A stretch of DNA of 31,605 bases from an uncultured bacterium (GTDB lineage Bacteria; Bacillota; Clostridia; Lachnospirales; Lachnospiraceae): positions 1-31,605 of the forward strand of contig CALFUE010000089.1 in NCBI GenBank assembly GCA_937916345.1, written 5' to 3'. Below the pieces are notes generated by a model. The model was not told the origin of the DNA, ran no database searches, and saw only the letters and a program-made list of their open reading frames with translations. The position numbers and the translations under genes are program-made. Shown one piece after another: positions 31,015 through 31,605 of the stretch (position 1 is its first letter; each line of letters opens with the position of its first letter).

Positions 31015-31605
31015 TTACTTGACGTTGCCCACCTTTATCAGGTACTCGGCTATCTGTACGGCGTTCAGCGCCGCACCTTTCTTTATCTGGTCGCCCACGA
31101 GCCAGAAGGTGAGACCATGGTCGTTGGCCAGGTCCTTGCGTATGCGTCCGACGTAGACGTCGTCCTTGCCTGCCAGGAAGAGCGGCATGGGGTAGGTCTG
31201 CGTCTTGGGGTCGTCCATCAGCTGCACACCCTGTCCCTGGCGTATGGCCTCGGCAAACTGCTCGGGGCTGACGGGCTCCTCGGTCTCTGCCCAGATGGCC
31301 TCGCTGTGGCTGCGCAGCGAGGGCACGCGCACACACATGGCTGAGCAGCGTGCGTCGGTATGCATGATTTTCTTCGTCTCATTGAACATCTTCATCTCCT
31401 CCTTCGTGTATCCGTTGTCGGTGAACACGTCGATTTGGGGGATGACGTTATAGGCCAGCTGGTAGGCAAACTTGTTGACGGTGGCCGGCTTGCCGTCCAG
31501 CACCTCGCGATACTGCTGTTCCAGTTCGGCCATGGCGGCTGCCCCGGCTCCGCTCGCTGCCTGGTAGGAGGCCACGTGTATGCGACGGATGTGGCTGATG
31601 TTCTC
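31015..31605 (-). CDS. asd: Aspartate-semialdehyde dehydrogenase, C-terminal part
   Basis: The frame enters from the right edge and ends at TAA 31017-31015, leaving 196 residues. VASYQAASGAG matches the (S/T)YQAxSGAG motif after the catalytic cysteine of bacterial Asd. Next come KFAYQLAYNVIPQIDVF, GYTKEEMKMFNETKKIM and AMCVRVPSLRSHSEAIWAE, in which the R-x-x-x-x-x-H segment binds substrate. The C-terminus with NDHGLTFWLVGDQIKKGAAL, NAVQIAEYLIKVG is typical. The enzyme reduces aspartyl phosphate to the semialdehyde for Lys, Met, Thr and diaminopimelate synthesis. It belongs to the GC-rich Bacteroidales piece. The catalytic cysteine and NADP domain lie outside the window. Confidence 0.93.
   Translation of the reverse strand, partial: ENISHIRRIHVASYQAASGAGAAAMAELEQQYREVLDGKPATVNKFAYQLAYNVIPQIDVFTDNGYTKEEMKMFNETKKIMHTDARCSAMCVRVPSLRSHSEAIWAETEEPVSPEQFAEAIRQGQGVQLMDDPKTQTYPMPLFLAGKDDVYVGRIRKDLANDHGLTFWLVGDQIKKGAALNAVQIAEYLIKVGNVK

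Overview
The window is a metagenome-like contig made of two parts of different origin. Bases 1 to about 29,710 have moderate GC, strong AGGAGG-type ribosome binding sites, tightly packed genes, a lipobox lipoprotein, a SpoIIE-type phosphatase and a short stand-alone CinA C-domain protein. This suggests a Gram-positive Clostridia, probably a Lachnospiraceae of gut or rumen (inference). From about 29,717 to the end the DNA is clearly GC-richer, lacks such ribosome binding sites and encodes a GH97 glycosidase and aspartate-semialdehyde dehydrogenase of Bacteroidales (Prevotella-like) character. The join cuts through two genes and is most likely an assembly or amplification chimera.

The main content (1-22,299, all minus strand, read from right to left) is a contractile injection system (CIS) of the extracellular-CIS/phage-tail-like family. 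The tail module contains a DUF4255/Pvc16-like cap (10280-10867), a PAAR-like tip (9095-9475), one sheath (7355-9055), one tube (6804-7304), a tail-assembly protein (6328-6690) followed by a DUF6760-like reading frame without a start codon, a second tube-fold protein carrying a long 26-residue tandem-repeat tail (4197-6047), a large Arg/Glu-rich coiled coil (1959-4196), two CIS_tube-type baseplate adaptors (319-1191, 1204-1953) and the start of the spike (1-284). The rest of the baseplate and the AAA+ ATPase usual in these loci would lie beyond the left edge.

Upstream in the same direction is an unusual envelope and signalling module: an eCIS-associated 598-aa protein, a membrane-anchored pseudokinase-like protein, a multi-pass protein with a degenerate class III cyclase domain and TPR-like tail, a membrane MORN-repeat protein, a secreted TolC-like coiled coil, and a 930-aa membrane-anchored protein with a Gly-Ser-Asn/Asp linker. 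These could tether or gate the injection machine at the cell surface (inference). Two gaps, upstream of the first gene of the module and upstream of the 930-aa gene, share a 35-nt promoter-like element (25 of 35 positions identical), which suggests coordinated control.

Right of the CIS locus (22,400-29,003) are a HAD-family lipoprotein phosphatase, a dCache-HAMP-PP2C (SpoIIE) sensor phosphatase and a secreted repeat protein whose 320-nt leader has a promoter, a nested 87-nt fold and competing antiterminator/terminator hairpins (a riboswitch-like attenuator). A divergent cinA-type gene and a truncated response regulator follow before the chimeric join.
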